Shown here: positions 30,420 through 41,291 of the stretch, one piece after another
How positions within the stretch are numbered: position 1 is the first letter of the stretch
How the letters are laid out: each line of letters opens with the position of its first letter
Assembly: GCA_028288485.1 (NCBI GenBank)
Contig: JAQBNO010000213.1
Span: 1-45,091, forward strand
Source of the DNA: Segetibacter sp.
GTDB taxonomy: Bacteria; Bacteroidota; Bacteroidia; Chitinophagales; Chitinophagaceae
DNA length: 45,091 nucleotides
Direction: 5' to 3'
Notes under the pieces: model-generated
Seen by the model: only the letters and a program-made list of their open reading frames with translations
What the model was told of the DNA's origin: nothing
Database searches by the model: none
Position numbers and translations under genes: made by a program

Positions 30420-33400
30420 TCATTCCTCATCATCAAAGTTCATTGCTTCACGGGCTGTAGCCAGTAATTCATATTCTTCTTTGCTACCAACAACCATGTT
30501 TTCAAACTCTCTCAATCCTGTACCCGCTGGTATAGCATGACCGGTAATAACGTTTTCTTTCAATCCGAGCATATCATCGGTTTTACCCATAATAGCTGCA
30601 GAGCTTAATACTTTTGTTGTTTCCTGGAACGATGCAGCAGAGATCCAGCTTTGTACACCCAGTGATGCTTTGGTGATACCAAGCAATAATGGAGATGAAG
30701 TAGCAGATTCGGCATCCCTGAATTCCACCAGTTTCCTGTCGCTTCTGCGAAGGATAGAATTTTCTTCTCTCACTTCTCTTAAGCTTACAATTTGCCCCGC
30801 TTTCAACTTCGTGCTTTCACCCGAGTCAACCACCACCTTCTTATCGAAGATGTAATCGTTTTCTTCGTTGAATTCAATACGGTCAACAGTATCACCTTCA
30901 AGGAATCTTGTATCGCCCGGATCCTGGATTTCAACTTTCTTCATCATCTGGCGAACGATTACTTCGATGTGTTTATCGTTGATACGCACACCTTGTAAAC
31001 GGTAAACCTCCTGGATTTCATTTACCACATATTCCTGAACTGCGAAAGGACCTTTGATTGCAAGAATATCGGCAGGAGCGGTAGAACCGTCGGATAAAGC
31101 TGTACCAGCTTTAACGAAGTCGCCATCCTGTGCAAGGATCTGGCGTGTCAATGGTACTAAGTACTTTTTAACAACACCATCTCTTGCTTCAACAATGATT
31201 TCACGGTTACCACGCTTGATGTTACCAAAGCTCACCACACCGTCAATTTCAGAAACAACTGCAGGATTACTTGGGTTTCTTGCCTCAAATAACTCGGTTA
31301 CTCGTGGAAGACCCCCGGTGATATCTCTTAGTTTACCTAATACCCTTGGAATTTTCACCAATACCTGTCCCTGCTTCACTTCTTCGCCTTCCTCTAACAC
31401 AATGTGACTTCCTACAGGAAGGTTGTACATTTTTGTTTCCTTCGCACCTTCTACAATCAAACCCGGTATTTTTGTCTTATCCTTGGTTTCAATTACTACT
31501 TTCTCACGGTGACCTGTTTGTTCATCAGCCTCTTCACGATAAGTAACACTATCGATAATGTTTTCAAACTTAATAGCACCTGAAATTTCAGAAACAACGA
31601 CATTGTTGAACGGATCCCACGAACAGATACTTTGTCCTTTGGTCACAGTTTGTCCATCTTTTACCAGTAGAGAAGCTCCATAAGGAACGTTACTGGTTAT
31701 TAATAAACGGTCGTTCTTCACATCCATAATCCTTACTTCACCTGTACGACCTATAACAACTTTTACTTTATCGCCGTCATTGTTTACTGTATCTACAGTA
31801 CGTAAACCGTCAAATTGAACCGTACCATCAAACTTAGCATTCAATGTACTTTCTACAGATGCTGAACCAGCCACACCACCCACGTGGAATGTACGAAGTG
31901 TTAACTGAGTTCCTGGTTCACCGATTGATTGTGCTGCAATAATACCTACAGCATCACCACGTTGTGCAGTATAACCTGTTGCAAGGTTTTTACCATAACA
32001 ACGTACACAAACGCCACGTTTAGCTTCACAAGTCAACACAGAACGGATTTCAACTGTTTCAATTCCAGCTTCCTCGATTGCTTTTGCGATGTCCTCATCT
32101 ATCTGGTGTCCTGCTTCTACAAGCAATTCATCGTTAACAGGGTTAAGTACATTGTGCAATGAAGTGCGTCCCAAAATCCTATCGAACAATGGTTCAACTA
32201 CATCCTCGTTATCTTTCAAAGCGCTCGTAGCTATACCACGAAGTGTACCACAATCTTCTTCAGTAATAACAACGTCTTGCGCAACGTCAACCAAACGACG
32301 GGTTAAGTAACCGGCATCTGCAGTTTTCAATGCTGTATCCGCCAAACCCTTACGGGCACCGTGTGTTGAGATGAAGTAATCCAATACGTTCAGTCCGCCC
32401 TTAAAGTTGGAAAGGATTGGGTTTTCGATGATCTCGTTGCCTGAGCTACCACTCTTACGAGGTTTAGCCATCAGTCCCCTGATACCAGCCAACTGTTTAA
32501 CCTGTTGCTTACTACCACGGGCACCTGAGTCAAGCATCATATATACAGAGTTGAAGCCCTGCTTGTCTGTTGCCATTTCACGAATCAATGTTTCGGTTAT
32601 ACGAGTATCTACTCTCGACCAAATGTCAATGATACCATTATATCGTTCGTTATTGGTAATAAGACCCATGTTGTAGTTATCCCACACTTCCTCGACTTCG
32701 GCTTTCGCATTATCAAGTAACTGGTTCTTAATTTCGGGTATGATCAGGTCATTGATGTTGAATGACAAGCCACCTTTAAACGCCATACGGAAACCAAGAG
32801 TCTTGATGTCATCAAGGAACTTAGCTGTTTTAGGAACATCAGTGATTTTTATAATGTCACCAATAATCTCCCTAAGACTTTTCTTGGTAAGAAGCGCATT
32901 TATATAACCAACTTCTTTAGGAACAAACTGGTTAAACAATACACGGCCGGTAGTTGTTTCGATTAATTTCTGGTACAACTCACCTTTACTAGTTCTTACT
33001 AAAGTTTTCACCCTAATATGAGCGTGCAGGTCGACTTGCTTTTCATTATAAGCAATAATTACTTCCTCCATTGAGTAGAAAGCCCTGCCTTCACCTTGTA
33101 CTTTATCTTCCTCTGTGCTCTTTCTGCCCTTGGTAATGTAATACAGACCCAATACCATGTCCTGCGAAGGAAGGGTGATGGGCGTACCATTCTGTGGGTT
33201 AAGAATGTTGTGAGAAGAAAGCATCAACAACTGGGCTTCAAGGATTGCAGCGTGGCTTAGTGGTACGTGTACCGCCATCTGGTCACCATCAAAGTCAGCG
33301 TTAAATGAAGTGGTAACCAACGGGTGAAGCTGGATAGCCTTTCCTTCAATTAATTTCGGTTGGAAAGCCTGGATAGATAAACGGTGCAATGTTGGGGCAC

Positions 33401-34715
33401 GGTTTAGCATGATCGGATGGCCTTTCAATATATTTTCAAGTATATCCCAAATAACTGCTTCTTTTTTATCAACTAATTTCTTCGCAGACTTTACAGTTTT
33501 TACGATACCTCTTTCAATCAGCTTACGAATAATAAATGGTTTGAATAGCTCGGCAGCCATGTCTTTTGGAAGACCGCACTCGTGCATTTTCATTTCAGGT
33601 CCTACCACGATAACCGAACGACCAGAATAGTCAACACGTTTACCAAGTAAGTTCTGGCGGAAACGACCTTGCTTACCTTTCAATACGTCGGAAAGAGATT
33701 TCAAAGCACGTCCACCTTCAGCTTTAACAGCGTTTGATTTTCTTGAGTTATCAAACAAACTGTCGATAGCCTCCTGCAGCATCCTTTTTTCGTTACGTAA
33801 GATTACCTCAGGTGCTTTAATCTCTAACAAACGCTTTAAACGGTTGTTACGGATGATGACACGACGGTATAGGTCATTCAAGTCAGAAGACGCGAAACGA
33901 CCGCCATCAAGAGGTACTAACGGGCGAAGTTCAGGAGGAATAACAGGAATATACTGCATTACCATCCACTCCGGGCGGTTGGTAATACGGGTATTTGCAT
34001 CACGGAAACTTTCCACAACACTCAAACGTTTCAAAGCATCAGCCTTACGTTGTTGTGAAGTTTCATGTGCCGCAGCATTTCTTAAGTCGAATGATAACTG
34101 ATCCAGGTCAATTCTTTGCAACAGGTCGTGAACCGCTTCAGCACCCATTTTTGCAATGAACTTGTTTGGATCTTCATCAGGAAGATATTGGTTGTCTTTT
34201 GGTAAAGCGTCCAAAATGTCAAGGTATTCTTCTTCAGTAAGCAAATCACCAAAGTTTTGACCTTTATCTGCACGAATACCGGATTGAATAACTACGAAGC
34301 GCTCATAGTACACAATCGTCTCTAATTTCTTAGAGCTCATTCCTAACAGGTATCCAATTTTGTTCGGCAACGATTTAAAGTACCAGATGTGAACAACAGG
34401 AACAACCAGTTTGATGTGTCCCATTCTTTCGCGACGTACTTTCTTTTCAGTAACCTCAACGCCGCAACGGTCGCACACGATACCCTTATAACGGATACGT
34501 TTGTATTTACCGCAGGCACATTCATAATCCTTCACCGGACCAAAGATCCTTTCGCAGAACAAACCGTCTCTTTCGGGTTTGTACGTACGATAGTTGATGG
34601 TTTCAGGCTTTAAAACCTCACCGAAGCTCTTTTCAAGGATACTGTCGGGAGATGCCAGGCCAATCGTTATCTTAGAAAACGTAGGCCTTGGACGGTTATC
34701 TTTTTTAATTGCCAT
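30420..34715 (-). CDS. rpoC: DNA-directed RNA polymerase subunit beta'
   Basis: A full-length beta' subunit of 1431 residues, the usual Bacteroidetes size. The N-terminal zinc site [13 protein letters not shown]...CDRCGVE is intact, as are [20 protein letters not shown], the active-site [14 protein letters not shown] with three catalytic aspartates, the bridge-helix/trigger-loop segments ([36 protein letters not shown]) and the second zinc site [13 protein letters not shown]. No frameshift is seen. It normally follows rpoB within a few dozen bases, but here rpoB ends 991 bp upstream, beyond hairpins and a dead ORF6N gene, so rpoC probably needs its own promoter. A 54-bp repeat element lies 21 bases before its ATG. 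Its 3' end has a strong terminator. Confidence 0.99.
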   Translation of the reverse strand: MAIKKDNRPRPTFSKITIGLASPDSILEKSFGEVLKPETINYRTYKPERDGLFCERIFGPVKDYECACGKYKRIRYKGIVCDRCGVEVTEKKVRRERMGHIKLVVPVVHIWYFKSLPNKIGYLLGMSSKKLETIVYYERFVVIQSGIRADKGQNFGDLLTEEEYLDILDALPKDNQYLPDEDPNKFIAKMGAEAVHDLLQRIDLDQLSFDLRNAAAHETSQQRKADALKRLSVVESFRDANTRITNRPEWMVMQYIPVIPPELRPLVPLDGGRFASSDLNDLYRRVIIRNNRLKRLLEIKAPEVILRNEKRMLQEAIDSLFDNSRKSNAVKAEGGRALKSLSDVLKGKQGRFRQNLLGKRVDYSGRSVIVVGPEMKMHECGLPKDMAAELFKPFIIRKLIERGIVKTVKSAKKLVDKKEAVIWDILENILKGHPIMLNRAPTLHRLSIQAFQPKLIEGKAIQLHPLVTTSFNADFDGDQMAVHVPLSHAAILEAQLLMLSSHNILNPQNGTPITLPSQDMVLGLYYITKGRKSTEEDKVQGEGRAFYSMEEVIIAYNEKQVDLHAHIRVKTLVRTSKGELYQKLIETTTGRVLFNQFVPKEVGYINALLTKKSLREIIGDIIKITDVPKTAKFLDDIKTLGFRMAFKGGLSFNINDLIIPEIKNQLLDNAKAEVEEVWDNYNMGLITNNERYNGIIDIWSRVDTRITETLIREMATDKQGFNSVYMMLDSGARGSKQQVKQLAGIRGLMAKPRKSGSSGNEIIENPILSNFKGGLNVLDYFISTHGARKGLADTALKTADAGYLTRRLVDVAQDVVITEEDCGTLRGIATSALKDNEDVVEPLFDRILGRTSLHNVLNPVNDELLVEAGHQIDEDIAKAIEEAGIETVEIRSVLTCEAKRGVCVRCYGKNLATGYTAQRGDAVGIIAAQSIGEPGTQLTLRTFHVGGVAGSASVESTLNAKFDGTVQFDGLRTVDTVNNDGDKVKVVIGRTGEVRIMDVKNDRLLITSNVPYGASLLVKDGQTVTKGQSICSWDPFNNVVVSEISGAIKFENIIDSVTYREEADEQTGHREKVVIETKDKTKIPGLIVEGAKETKMYNLPVGSHIVLEEGEEVKQGQVLVKIPRVLGKLRDITGGLPRVTELFEARNPSNPAVVSEIDGVVSFGNIKRGNREIIVEARDGVVKKYLVPLTRQILAQDGDFVKAGTALSDGSTAPADILAIKGPFAVQEYVVNEIQEVYRLQGVRINDKHIEVIVRQMMKKVEIQDPGDTRFLEGDTVDRIEFNEENDYIFDKKVVVDSGESTKLKAGQIVSLREVREENSILRRSDRKLVEFRDAESATSSPLLLGITKASLGVQSWISAASFQETTKVLSSAAIMGKTDDMLGLKENVITGHAIPAGTGLREFENMVVGSKEEYELLATAREAMNFDDEE

Positions 34716-34736
34716 ATTTCGTAACTCCGATTTTAC

Positions 34737-34790
34737 TTTTTTTGTTTACAAGCTTTAGTGGTTGCTTCAACATCGTTGTGTCACTCACTT
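34737..34790 (-). repeat. 54-bp repeat element directly upstream of rpoC
   Basis: On the minus strand, 34790-34766 is the same 25-base block as at 8615-8639. An 11-base unrelated spacer follows, then AGCTTGTAAACAAAAAAA (34754-34737), identical to 8651-8668. It ends 21 bases before the rpoC ATG, as its twin ends 24 bases before the kinase GTG. It may hold the rpoC promoter or act in the leader; no TAnnTTTG match is present. Confidence 0.82.
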
Positions 34791-34809
34791 CAGCTTTTAG
34801 AATGTTTAA

Positions 34810-35339
34810 TCACCATTCTTTTTTAAATCCAATTCTTTCAGCTCTTTCTTTCGGTTGTTCAACCAGTCTTTTAATGTAGCTAAAGATCAATTCTATTTGT
34901 TCATTATGTTTGTCTGTCTTCTTCTCCGGTTGCTCCGGTTTCACTAAAATATCCTTATGCATTATCAGCAATTCCTTCATCTTCGAGTAAACCCTCATAA
35001 TCTGGAAGTTTACCTGGATCGCCTGTTCGCTCCGCAAAACACTCGTCAACATTAGTACTCCATGCCCGGTAAAGGCGTAAGGAAGATATCGACTACCACC
35101 CCTGTTAGTTTTGTTTGAGGTCACAATTTGTCACCTCAAAGTTTCAAATTCATAATCATCCAATTCGAACATGAAGTCATTGGGAAATCTTTCGATGTTC
35201 CTTCTAACTGCTTGCTTTAAGGCTTTCGTGCAACTCCATACATTTCTGCCAAGTCAGAATCAAGCATCACCTTTTGTCCTCCAATCAGGTATATTTTACT
35301 CTCAATTAAAGTTTCAGTGATTTGAACTGATTGACTCAT
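34810..35339 (-). pseudogene. Broken ORF6N-domain (phage antirepressor-like) gene between rpoB and rpoC
   Basis: From ATG 35339 the minus strand encodes MSQSVQITETLIESKIYLIG and VMLDSDLAEMYGVARKP, the ORF6N domain start. One base is then missing (about 35221), shifting to LKQAVRRNIERFPNDFMFEL. An in-frame TGA (35131-35133) interrupts FETLR-stop-QIVTSN. The rest, GGSRYLPYAFTGHGVLMLTS, VLRSEQAIQVNFQIMRVYSK and a lysine-rich tail, is open from 35124 to 34810 (104 residues). Repaired, it would be about 176 residues, normal for ORF6N proteins, which are DNA-binding proteins common in phage and mobile regions. The 104-residue remainder lacks the DNA-binding half and is unlikely to work. Its position inside the rpoBC unit is exceptional. 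Confidence 0.85.
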
Positions 35340-35549
35340 AAAATTGTACAGTTGAGTTGTTCAAGGTCGCAATTGTGAGCTTGAAATTGCAAAACACGCA
35401 GTGTACTGTCTATATGGCTGCTTGTTGTTGAAAGCGTATAAGTGTGCGACGCAACAATGACTCCAGACGTGTTGTTGCTCGGACCAAAAAAATGATCTTG
35501 ACAATTAGCATTACATCTAAAACGTAAACAAAACCTGAAAGAACTTAAG

Positions 35550-35586
35550 AAAAACTTGACGACGCTTTTTGCGTCCTCAAGTTTTT
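35550..35586. terminator. Strong hairpin downstream of rpoB, probable terminator
   Basis: AAAAACTTGA (35550-35559) pairs with TCAAGTTTTT (35577-35586), then a C/C mismatch, then GACGC with GCGTC around loop TTTTT. Read on the minus strand it ends in a T-run 121-157 bases after the rpoB stop, so it could end rpoB transcripts before rpoC. Confidence 0.75.
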
Positions 35587-35597
35587 GTATTTATGAG

Positions 35598-35628
35598 AAT
35601 TGGAGGTCACAAAATGCGACCTCCAATT
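35598..35628. repeat. Perfect 11-bp inverted repeat after rpoB
   Basis: AATTGGAGGTC (35598-35608) and GACCTCCAATT (35618-35628) flank ACAAAATGC. The core GAGGTCACAA also occurs in the near-palindrome at 35114-35140 inside the ORF6N remnant, and a variant, AAGGTCGCAA, at 35363-35372. It may be a terminator arm, a protein site, or a leftover of ORF6N coding sequence. Confidence 0.65.
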
Positions 35629-35706
35629 CCATTTCATTTCCCATTTTTCAGCATTCCCTCATTTGCACAAAATCGATCTCTAAAAATCCTGAAAATCATG
35701 GTTCTG

Positions 35707-38700
35707 CTATTCAAATTTCAAATCCAATCCTAAACCTCTCAACTCATGTACAAGTACATTGAACGATTCTGGTATACCTGCTCTTGGAACGTTTTCACCT
35801 TTCACAATCGCCTCATAAGTCTTCGCACGACCAATGATATCATCAGATTTCAACGTCAACAATTCCTGTAAGATGTTAGATGCACCGTATGCTTCAAGTG
35901 CCCAAACCTCCATCTCACCAAAACGTTGTCCACCAAACTGGGCCTTACCACCAAGAGGCTGTTGAGTGATCAAACTGTACGGTCCGATTGAACGGGCGTG
36001 CATCTTGTCATCAACCATGTGGTGCAACTTGATGATATAGATAATACCAACAGTTGTCTTTTGTTCAAAGCGCTCACCGGTTTCTCCATCGTATAAGTAG
36101 GTATGACCAAATAAAGGCAAACCTGCTTTTTCAACGTTCTCTGCAATTTCTTCAACGGTAGCACCGTCGAAGATTGGAGTTGCAAAGCGAACACCTAGTT
36201 TCTCCCCCGCCCAGCCAAGTACAGTTTCATAGATCTGACCAAGGTTCATACGACTTGGTACACCAAGTGGGTTAAGAACGATGTCAACAGGAGTACCGTC
36301 CTCCAGGAAAGGCATGTCTTCAGCACGAACGATTTTAGCTACGATACCTTTATTTCCGTGACGACCCGCCATCTTATCACCCACTTTCAGTTTACGCTTT
36401 ACAGCCATGTAAACTTTTGCAAGTTTCAGTACACCGGCAGGTAATTCATCTCCAATCGAGATATTGAACTTTTCTCTCTTATAACGACCTAATTCTTCGT
36501 TGTACTTGATGTTGAAGTTGTGTAACAAGGTGTTGATCTGGTCGTCAGTTTTTGCATCACCCGTCCATCCCAAAGGATTTACGTTCTGGTAATCTATCTG
36601 AGACAGGTTCTTCTGGTTAAACTTCGAACCTTTACCGATCAGGACTTCACCGAAGTTGTTGCTAACACTTGCAGATGGTTTGTCTTTCAACAAAGTCTGT
36701 AATTTTTCGAGCAAAACTTCCATGATATCTTCTACATTCTTCTCGTGCACTTTCTCAATTTTCTCAAGAATTGCTTTCTCACGAACTTTAGTGTTCTTAT
36801 CTTTCTTAGCCCTCTGGAATAATTTCTTGTCAATTACAACACCTTCAGTTCCGCTTGGTGCTTTTAATGAAGCATCTTTTGCATCACCGGCTTTATCACC
36901 GAAGATGGCGCGTAACAACTTCTCTTCAGGAGTTGGATCGCTTTCACCTTTTGGAGTGATCTTACCAATAATGATATCACCTTCTTTAATCTGAGCACCA
37001 ATACGAATGATACCGTTCTCATCAAGATCTTTGGTAGCTTCTTCACTAACGTTAGGAATATCGGGAGTGAGTTCCTCTTCACCTAATTTAGTATCACGTA
37101 CTTCCAGTTCAAATTCTTCAATGTGAACTGAAGTAAACCAGTCTTCACGAACTACTTTTTCGTTGATAACGATAGCATCCTCGAAGTTGTAACCTTTCCA
37201 CGGCATGAAAGCCACTTTCAGGTTTCTACCTAAAGCAAGCTCTCCGTCGCGTGTTGCGTAACCTTCAGTTAAGAAATCGCCTTCTTTTACCACTTGTCCT
37301 TTGTAAACAGAAGGACGAAGGTTGATACAGGTGGCCTGGTTTGTCTTGATGAACTTGGTTAATTTGTAGATAATCAAATCCTCTTCAAAACTTACAAGCT
37401 TTTGTTCTGCATTTCTTGTATAACGAACGTGTATTTCTTTCGCGTCAACAAACTCTACCACACCATCACCTTCTGCATGAATTTGAATTCTTGCGTCACG
37501 TGCTGCTTTACCTTCCAAACCTGTACCTACGATAGGAACTTCAGGACGGATTAACGGAACAGCCTGGCGTTGCATGTTCGATCCCATCAGTGCACGGTTT
37601 GCGTCATCGTGCTCAAGGAACGGAATTAGGGAAGCACTCAAACCAACAATCTGGTTAGGAGCAACGTCCATGTACTCCACTTCTCCTTTATCTAATATCG
37701 GGAAGTCTCCGGTCTGACGGCTTACAACCCTGTCTTCTGCAAATTCGCTGTTTCCGTTTAATGGAGAACTTGCCTGGGCAATTTTCTTAAGATCTTCCTC
37801 TTCAGCACTTAAAAAGGTCAATGTCTTCATGTCCACTTTACCGTCATTCACTTTATGATAAGGAGTTTCGATAAAGCCCATCTCGTTAATCTTTGCGTGA
37901 ACGCAAAGCGTAGAAATCAAACCGATGTTCGGCCCTTCAGGTGTTTCAATAGTACATAAACGGCCGTAGTGGCTATAGTGCACATCACGAACTTCAAAAC
38001 CAGCTCTCTCACGACTTAAACCTCCGGGTCCAAGTGCTGAAATACGACGTTTGTGCGTAATTTCAGAAAGCGGATTAGTTTGGTCAAGGAACTGTGATAA
38101 CTGGGAAGTACCAAAGAACGAGTTAATAACGGAAGAAAGCGTTCTTGCATTGATCAGGTCAACGGGGGTAAATACCTCGTTGTCACGTACATTCATTCTT
38201 TCACGGATGGTACGGGCCATACGGGCAAGACCAACTCCAAACTGTGCATATAACTGCTCACCCACCGTACGAACACGACGGTTACTTAAGTGATCAATAT
38301 CATCAATCTCAGCCTTACTGTTAGTTAAGCGAACAAGATATTTGATGATCTCAATAATGTCTTCCTTCGTTAATACTTTCTTCTCGATCGGGAAGGTTAA
38401 ACCAAGTTTACGGTTGATCTTGTAACGACCAACTTCACCGAGGTCATAACGCTTGTCGCTGAAGAATAACTTGTCGATGATACCACGTGCAGTTTCGTTA
38501 TCAGGAGCATCAGCACCGCGCAGTTGGCGGTAAATGTGCTGAACCGCTTCTAACTCACTGTTTGAAGTATCTTTATTTAAAGTGTTATAGATGATAGAGT
38601 AGTCACCGCTCACTTCTTCTTTCTGAATAAATACGCTTTTAACATCCATTTCAGAAATGGTTTCAATTGCGCTTTCATCCAGAACTGTATCTCTTTCCAT

Positions 38701-39510
38701 CACCACTTCGTTTCTTTCGATAGAAACTACCTCACCGGTATCTTCATCAACGAAGTCTTCTACCCATGTACGAAGTACACGTGCAGCTAATTTTTTACCT
38801 AAAAAGTTATCAAGAGATTTTTTCTCAGCCTTAACTTCATCAGCCATGCCGAAGAGCTCAAGAATGTCCTTATCAGTTTCGAAACCAATAGAACGTAACA
38901 AAGTTGTTACAGGGAATTTTTTCTTACGGTCGATGTAAGCATACATTACATTATTAATGTCTGTAGCAAATTCCATCCACGCACCTTTGAAAGGAATTAC
39001 CCTGGCAGAGTAAATCTTAGTTCCATTGGGGTGAACAGACTGACCGAAGAATACACCAGGTGAACGATGTAGCTGGCTAACGACAACTCTTTCAGCGCCG
39101 TTAACTACGAAAGTACCGCGAGGTGTCATGTAAGGAATATTTCCAAGAAACACATCCTGAACGATGGTCTGGAAATCGATATGCTCTTCATCGTTACAGC
39201 TAAGGCGAAGCTTGGCTTTAAGAGGAACCGCATAAGTTAAACCGCGCTCCATACACTCTTCAATAGAGTAACGTGGCGGGTCGATGAAATAATCCAGGAA
39301 TTCCAGTACGAAAATGTTACGAGTGTCTGTAATAGGAAAGTTCTCCTTAAACACGCGGAACAGGCCTTCTACGTTACGTTTATCAGGCGTCGTCTCTAAC
39401 TGAAAAAAGTCCTGGAAAGATTGTAACTGAATGTCGAGTAGGTCAGGTGTTTCTGATAGATTTTTGATCTTCCCGAAACTGACCCTGTTCTGAACTTTAG
39501 TTGAAGACAT
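35707..39510 (-). CDS. rpoB: DNA-directed RNA polymerase subunit beta
   Basis: A complete beta subunit of 1267 residues. The frame opens at 39552, but ATG 39510 ([15 protein letters not shown]) is the expected start. The rifampicin region reads [20 protein letters not shown] then [20 protein letters not shown]; residues equivalent to E. coli D516, H526 and S531 are the sensitive type, while the N518 equivalent is [35 protein letters not shown] and the C-terminal [20 protein letters not shown] are all intact. Unusually, no rplL or other ribosomal gene lies within 1.3 kb upstream, and rpoC is 991 bp downstream. A consensus -7 box at 39647 suggests its own promoter with a leader of about 130 bases. 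Confidence 0.99.
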   Translation of the reverse strand: MSSTKVQNRVSFGKIKNLSETPDLLDIQLQSFQDFFQLETTPDKRNVEGLFRVFKENFPITDTRNIFVLEFLDYFIDPPRYSIEECMERGLTYAVPLKAKLRLSCNDEEHIDFQTIVQDVFLGNIPYMTPRGTFVVNGAERVVVSQLHRSPGVFFGQSVHPNGTKIYSARVIPFKGAWMEFATDINNVMYAYIDRKKKFPVTTLLRSIGFETDKDILELFGMADEVKAEKKSLDNFLGKKLAARVLRTWVEDFVDEDTGEVVSIERNEVVMERDTVLDESAIETISEMDVKSVFIQKEEVSGDYSIIYNTLNKDTSNSELEAVQHIYRQLRGADAPDNETARGIIDKLFFSDKRYDLGEVGRYKINRKLGLTFPIEKKVLTKEDIIEIIKYLVRLTNSKAEIDDIDHLSNRRVRTVGEQLYAQFGVGLARMARTIRERMNVRDNEVFTPVDLINARTLSSVINSFFGTSQLSQFLDQTNPLSEITHKRRISALGPGGLSRERAGFEVRDVHYSHYGRLCTIETPEGPNIGLISTLCVHAKINEMGFIETPYHKVNDGKVDMKTLTFLSAEEEDLKKIAQASSPLNGNSEFAEDRVVSRQTGDFPILDKGEVEYMDVAPNQIVGLSASLIPFLEHDDANRALMGSNMQRQAVPLIRPEVPIVGTGLEGKAARDARIQIHAEGDGVVEFVDAKEIHVRYTRNAEQKLVSFEEDLIIYKLTKFIKTNQATCINLRPSVYKGQVVKEGDFLTEGYATRDGELALGRNLKVAFMPWKGYNFEDAIVINEKVVREDWFTSVHIEEFELEVRDTKLGEEELTPDIPNVSEEATKDLDENGIIRIGAQIKEGDIIIGKITPKGESDPTPEEKLLRAIFGDKAGDAKDASLKAPSGTEGVVIDKKLFQRAKKDKNTKVREKAILEKIEKVHEKNVEDIMEVLLEKLQTLLKDKPSASVSNNFGEVLIGKGSKFNQKNLSQIDYQNVNPLGWTGDAKTDDQINTLLHNFNIKYNEELGRYKREKFNISIGDELPAGVLKLAKVYMAVKRKLKVGDKMAGRHGNKGIVAKIVRAEDMPFLEDGTPVDIVLNPLGVPSRMNLGQIYETVLGWAGEKLGVRFATPIFDGATVEEIAENVEKAGLPLFGHTYLYDGETGERFEQKTTVGIIYIIKLHHMVDDKMHARSIGPYSLITQQPLGGKAQFGGQRFGEMEVWALEAYGASNILQELLTLKSDDIIGRAKTYEAIVKGENVPRAGIPESFNVLVHELRGLGLDLKFE

Positions 39511-40816
39511 ATATATTATTAACCGGTTTTGTTCAAAAAAATTCAGGCGCAAGCACTGAAAAACAGGATACTGAATTCAGGCACCTTCGGATTAATGGCC
39601 ATATCCGTAGATGCAGTTGCTAACTTGCCTAAAATTAAAAGGAACGCAAAGGTAAGGAATGAAAATAATATGGGAAAAACAATTTTTATACCAAAAATGT
39701 TAATGTGAAAAAACAAAATGTTTCTATTTTACATTAATATTTCTTATTGATAGCACCATTTCCGGGGAGGAAATATCCAAGTGGTAAAAGTACAGGTTAT
39801 TTAAGTCTTAAAAGTTCCGGGCGGAGGAATTTTTTTTGAGACAGACTTTGAGTTCCCTGGTTTTGCTTTTGTTGCGTCGCATTTCGTTCATCAGTTATAC
39901 GGCTATTTAGCTATGACTGCAAAAGGTTTTTCAAATCACTTCCACTAAATGCCGGTATTAGGATAATTGTACCCGCTGTTAGTTCAACGGTTTGTTCCAC
40001 ATAGGTTTGCCCTTCAAGAGAGTATTACAACAATGATGAATTAGGGAACGAAAGTTTGCCCCATAAGTAAAACAGTATTTGTTCGTTAATTTTTGTTCGT
40101 TCCCGGTTCCGTCATTTTAATTGCCGCGGGTAGAACGTCTTTTAACTTTTACTTTATAGATGCTGTTTCATCTGGGTGCATTTTCTAAAATGCATTCACG
40201 GGTTATTTTTTGGATTGTGCTCGGGTCCACAAGTCGGGGGGCTTCCATCAAGGGAGGCAGATACATTCCAAACTGCCCGTGAACGCCTTTTTTCAAGCCA
40301 TACCATCCGCACGAACGTCGGTTTGGCGCTATGGGCCAGGCTGCGACAGTTCCTTCTTTTGCAGTTTCTGTTAGTCTGTATTGCCAACTTCTAACCAGTC
40401 GCTATGTACTAAATCATTCATTAGAGGTCTTCGATACCCCTATTTATAATGAAGGGAAGTGCCGCCCACTTCGCAATAAAATTGAAGAATTTACAGGGTC
40501 AGCCCTATACATCGCATACCGCCCTCTGGCGGAAGGTGTTTTTAATTCCCACAGACTTTCATTGGCACTGGCGCCTTTTACCTTCTCGATGTTACTCTTC
40601 GCTGTAAAAGATAGGCAAAAAAATGTGTGGCACTTTAAACATTCCAGGCCGGTCTTGTGGGCTCGACCCCTTGTACTGCTGCGATTACGATGGCACCGGA
40701 TTTCATGCAAAACCTTCTCCCCATGCAAGTAACAAATTCTGTTGTTGCGTTATATTACCCACCTTCCCTTCTCACACCAAATAATATTTAGTTAACTTAC
40801 CCAACAAAGTTTTTTA
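39511..40816. other. 1.3-kb stretch upstream of rpoB without a convincing gene
   Basis: It holds the rpoB leader and promoter (39647-39654) and an inverted repeat GGGAACGAA/TTCGTTCCC (40044-40052 and 40096-40104). From about 40190 to 40735 there is a visibly more GC-rich block, beginning with TTCACGGG/CCCGTGAA (40195-40202 and 40276-40283). In that block both strands stay open for 60-130 codons in overlapping frames, with no family match, no plausible start and odd composition. It may be a repeat, a structured RNA or a remnant; I do not call a gene. The divergent neighbours (rpoB on -, 40817 on +) leave room for regulatory sequence. Confidence 0.5.
39647..39654 (-). promoter_or_regulatory. 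Candidate -7 promoter box for rpoB
   Basis: The minus strand reads TACCTTTG, an exact TAnnTTTG match, 137 bases before the rpoB ATG. With no upstream gene on this strand in the window, this is the best candidate for the rpoB start site. Confidence 0.55.
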
Positions 40817-41290
40817 ATGAGGATATTATTAGTCCCTATAATTCTATTTTCTTTTGCTGAACAAGCCCAAAATACTGGTTCTTCATTTATAAGAAGAATC
40901 GCGCATAAAATGGTTGTTAATGGTAAAGGGTATGAAAACCTGGGTCATTCAACAAACCAAATTGAAGGTTGCCTCGACCCTTCACTTCAAATGGTGAAAG
41001 CAGAGAAATGGCGACTTGCACGACTGAAGCAACCACGTGCTAATACTGCTTATCTACAGGAATGCGTGCTCCCTCGTTGGATAATGGGAGGAGACGATAA
41101 AGCGAATGTGGCAAGTGTGGATGATAACAGACAAAAAACAGCATTAGATGTACTCCCTTTAGGCAATCGGCTTGCAACTGGTATAGATAGTGTTACGACC
41201 AAAGTGATTGCATTCTCCTACTTCCATGATCTTGAAAAACGAAAGGATGAAGTAAGTTTTGGTATTCTTACTAAAACAATCGTGCTATAA
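40817..41290 (+). CDS. Possible small exported protein, unknown function
   Basis: A 157-residue frame with a signal-peptide-like start (MRILLVPIILFSFAEQAQ) and no recognisable domain. Composition is ordinary and the second half has a reasonable hydrophobic pattern (ALDVLPLGNRLATGIDSVTT, KVIAFSYFHDLEK). It ends one base before the ATG of the sensor kinase gene, which favours a real, translationally linked gene. Against it, I see no family resemblance, and the mature part lacks clear secondary-structure pattern, so it could be a remnant or chance frame. If real, a periplasmic partner for the sensor kinase would be a reasonable guess. Confidence 0.4.
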   Translation: MRILLVPIILFSFAEQAQNTGSSFIRRIAHKMVVNGKGYENLGHSTNQIEGCLDPSLQMVKAEKWRLARLKQPRANTAYLQECVLPRWIMGGDDKANVASVDDNRQKTALDVLPLGNRLATGIDSVTTKVIAFSYFHDLEKRKDEVSFGILTKTIVL

Positions 41291-41291
41291 A

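Larger units (their letters stand above)
35340..35706. other. rpoB 3' region with clustered near-palindromes
   Basis: No intact gene is seen. It holds a near-palindrome at 35360-35385, a short repeat-family core AAGTGTGCGACGCAACAATG (35440-35459), a strong hairpin at 35550-35586 and an 11-bp perfect inverted repeat at 35598-35628. Minus-strand reading of 35628-35550 gives WRSHFVTSN and NLRTQKASSS, reminiscent of the ORF6N segment around LRSQIVTSN, perhaps a second ORF6N remnant. Confidence 0.55.

Noticed and set aside
34810-35124. 104-residue intact gene between rpoB and rpoC
   Set aside because: Only the C-terminal half of an ORF6N protein; upstream ORF6N sequence continues past a stop and a frameshift, so it is a pseudogene remnant.
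35707-39510. Rifampicin resistance from the T at the E. coli N518 position
   Set aside because: Main resistance positions (D516, H526, S531 equivalents) are wild type; N518 variation is not sufficient evidence.
40331-40732. 133-codon plus frame and 94-codon minus frame overlapping each other
   Set aside because: Opposed overlapping frames with odd composition and no recognisable domain; better explained by a GC-rich repeat or RNA, reported as a finding, not as genes.
40640-40735. tRNA-like GGTCGAGCCC box on the minus strand
   Set aside because: No acceptor stem, anticodon arm or D-arm can be built around it.
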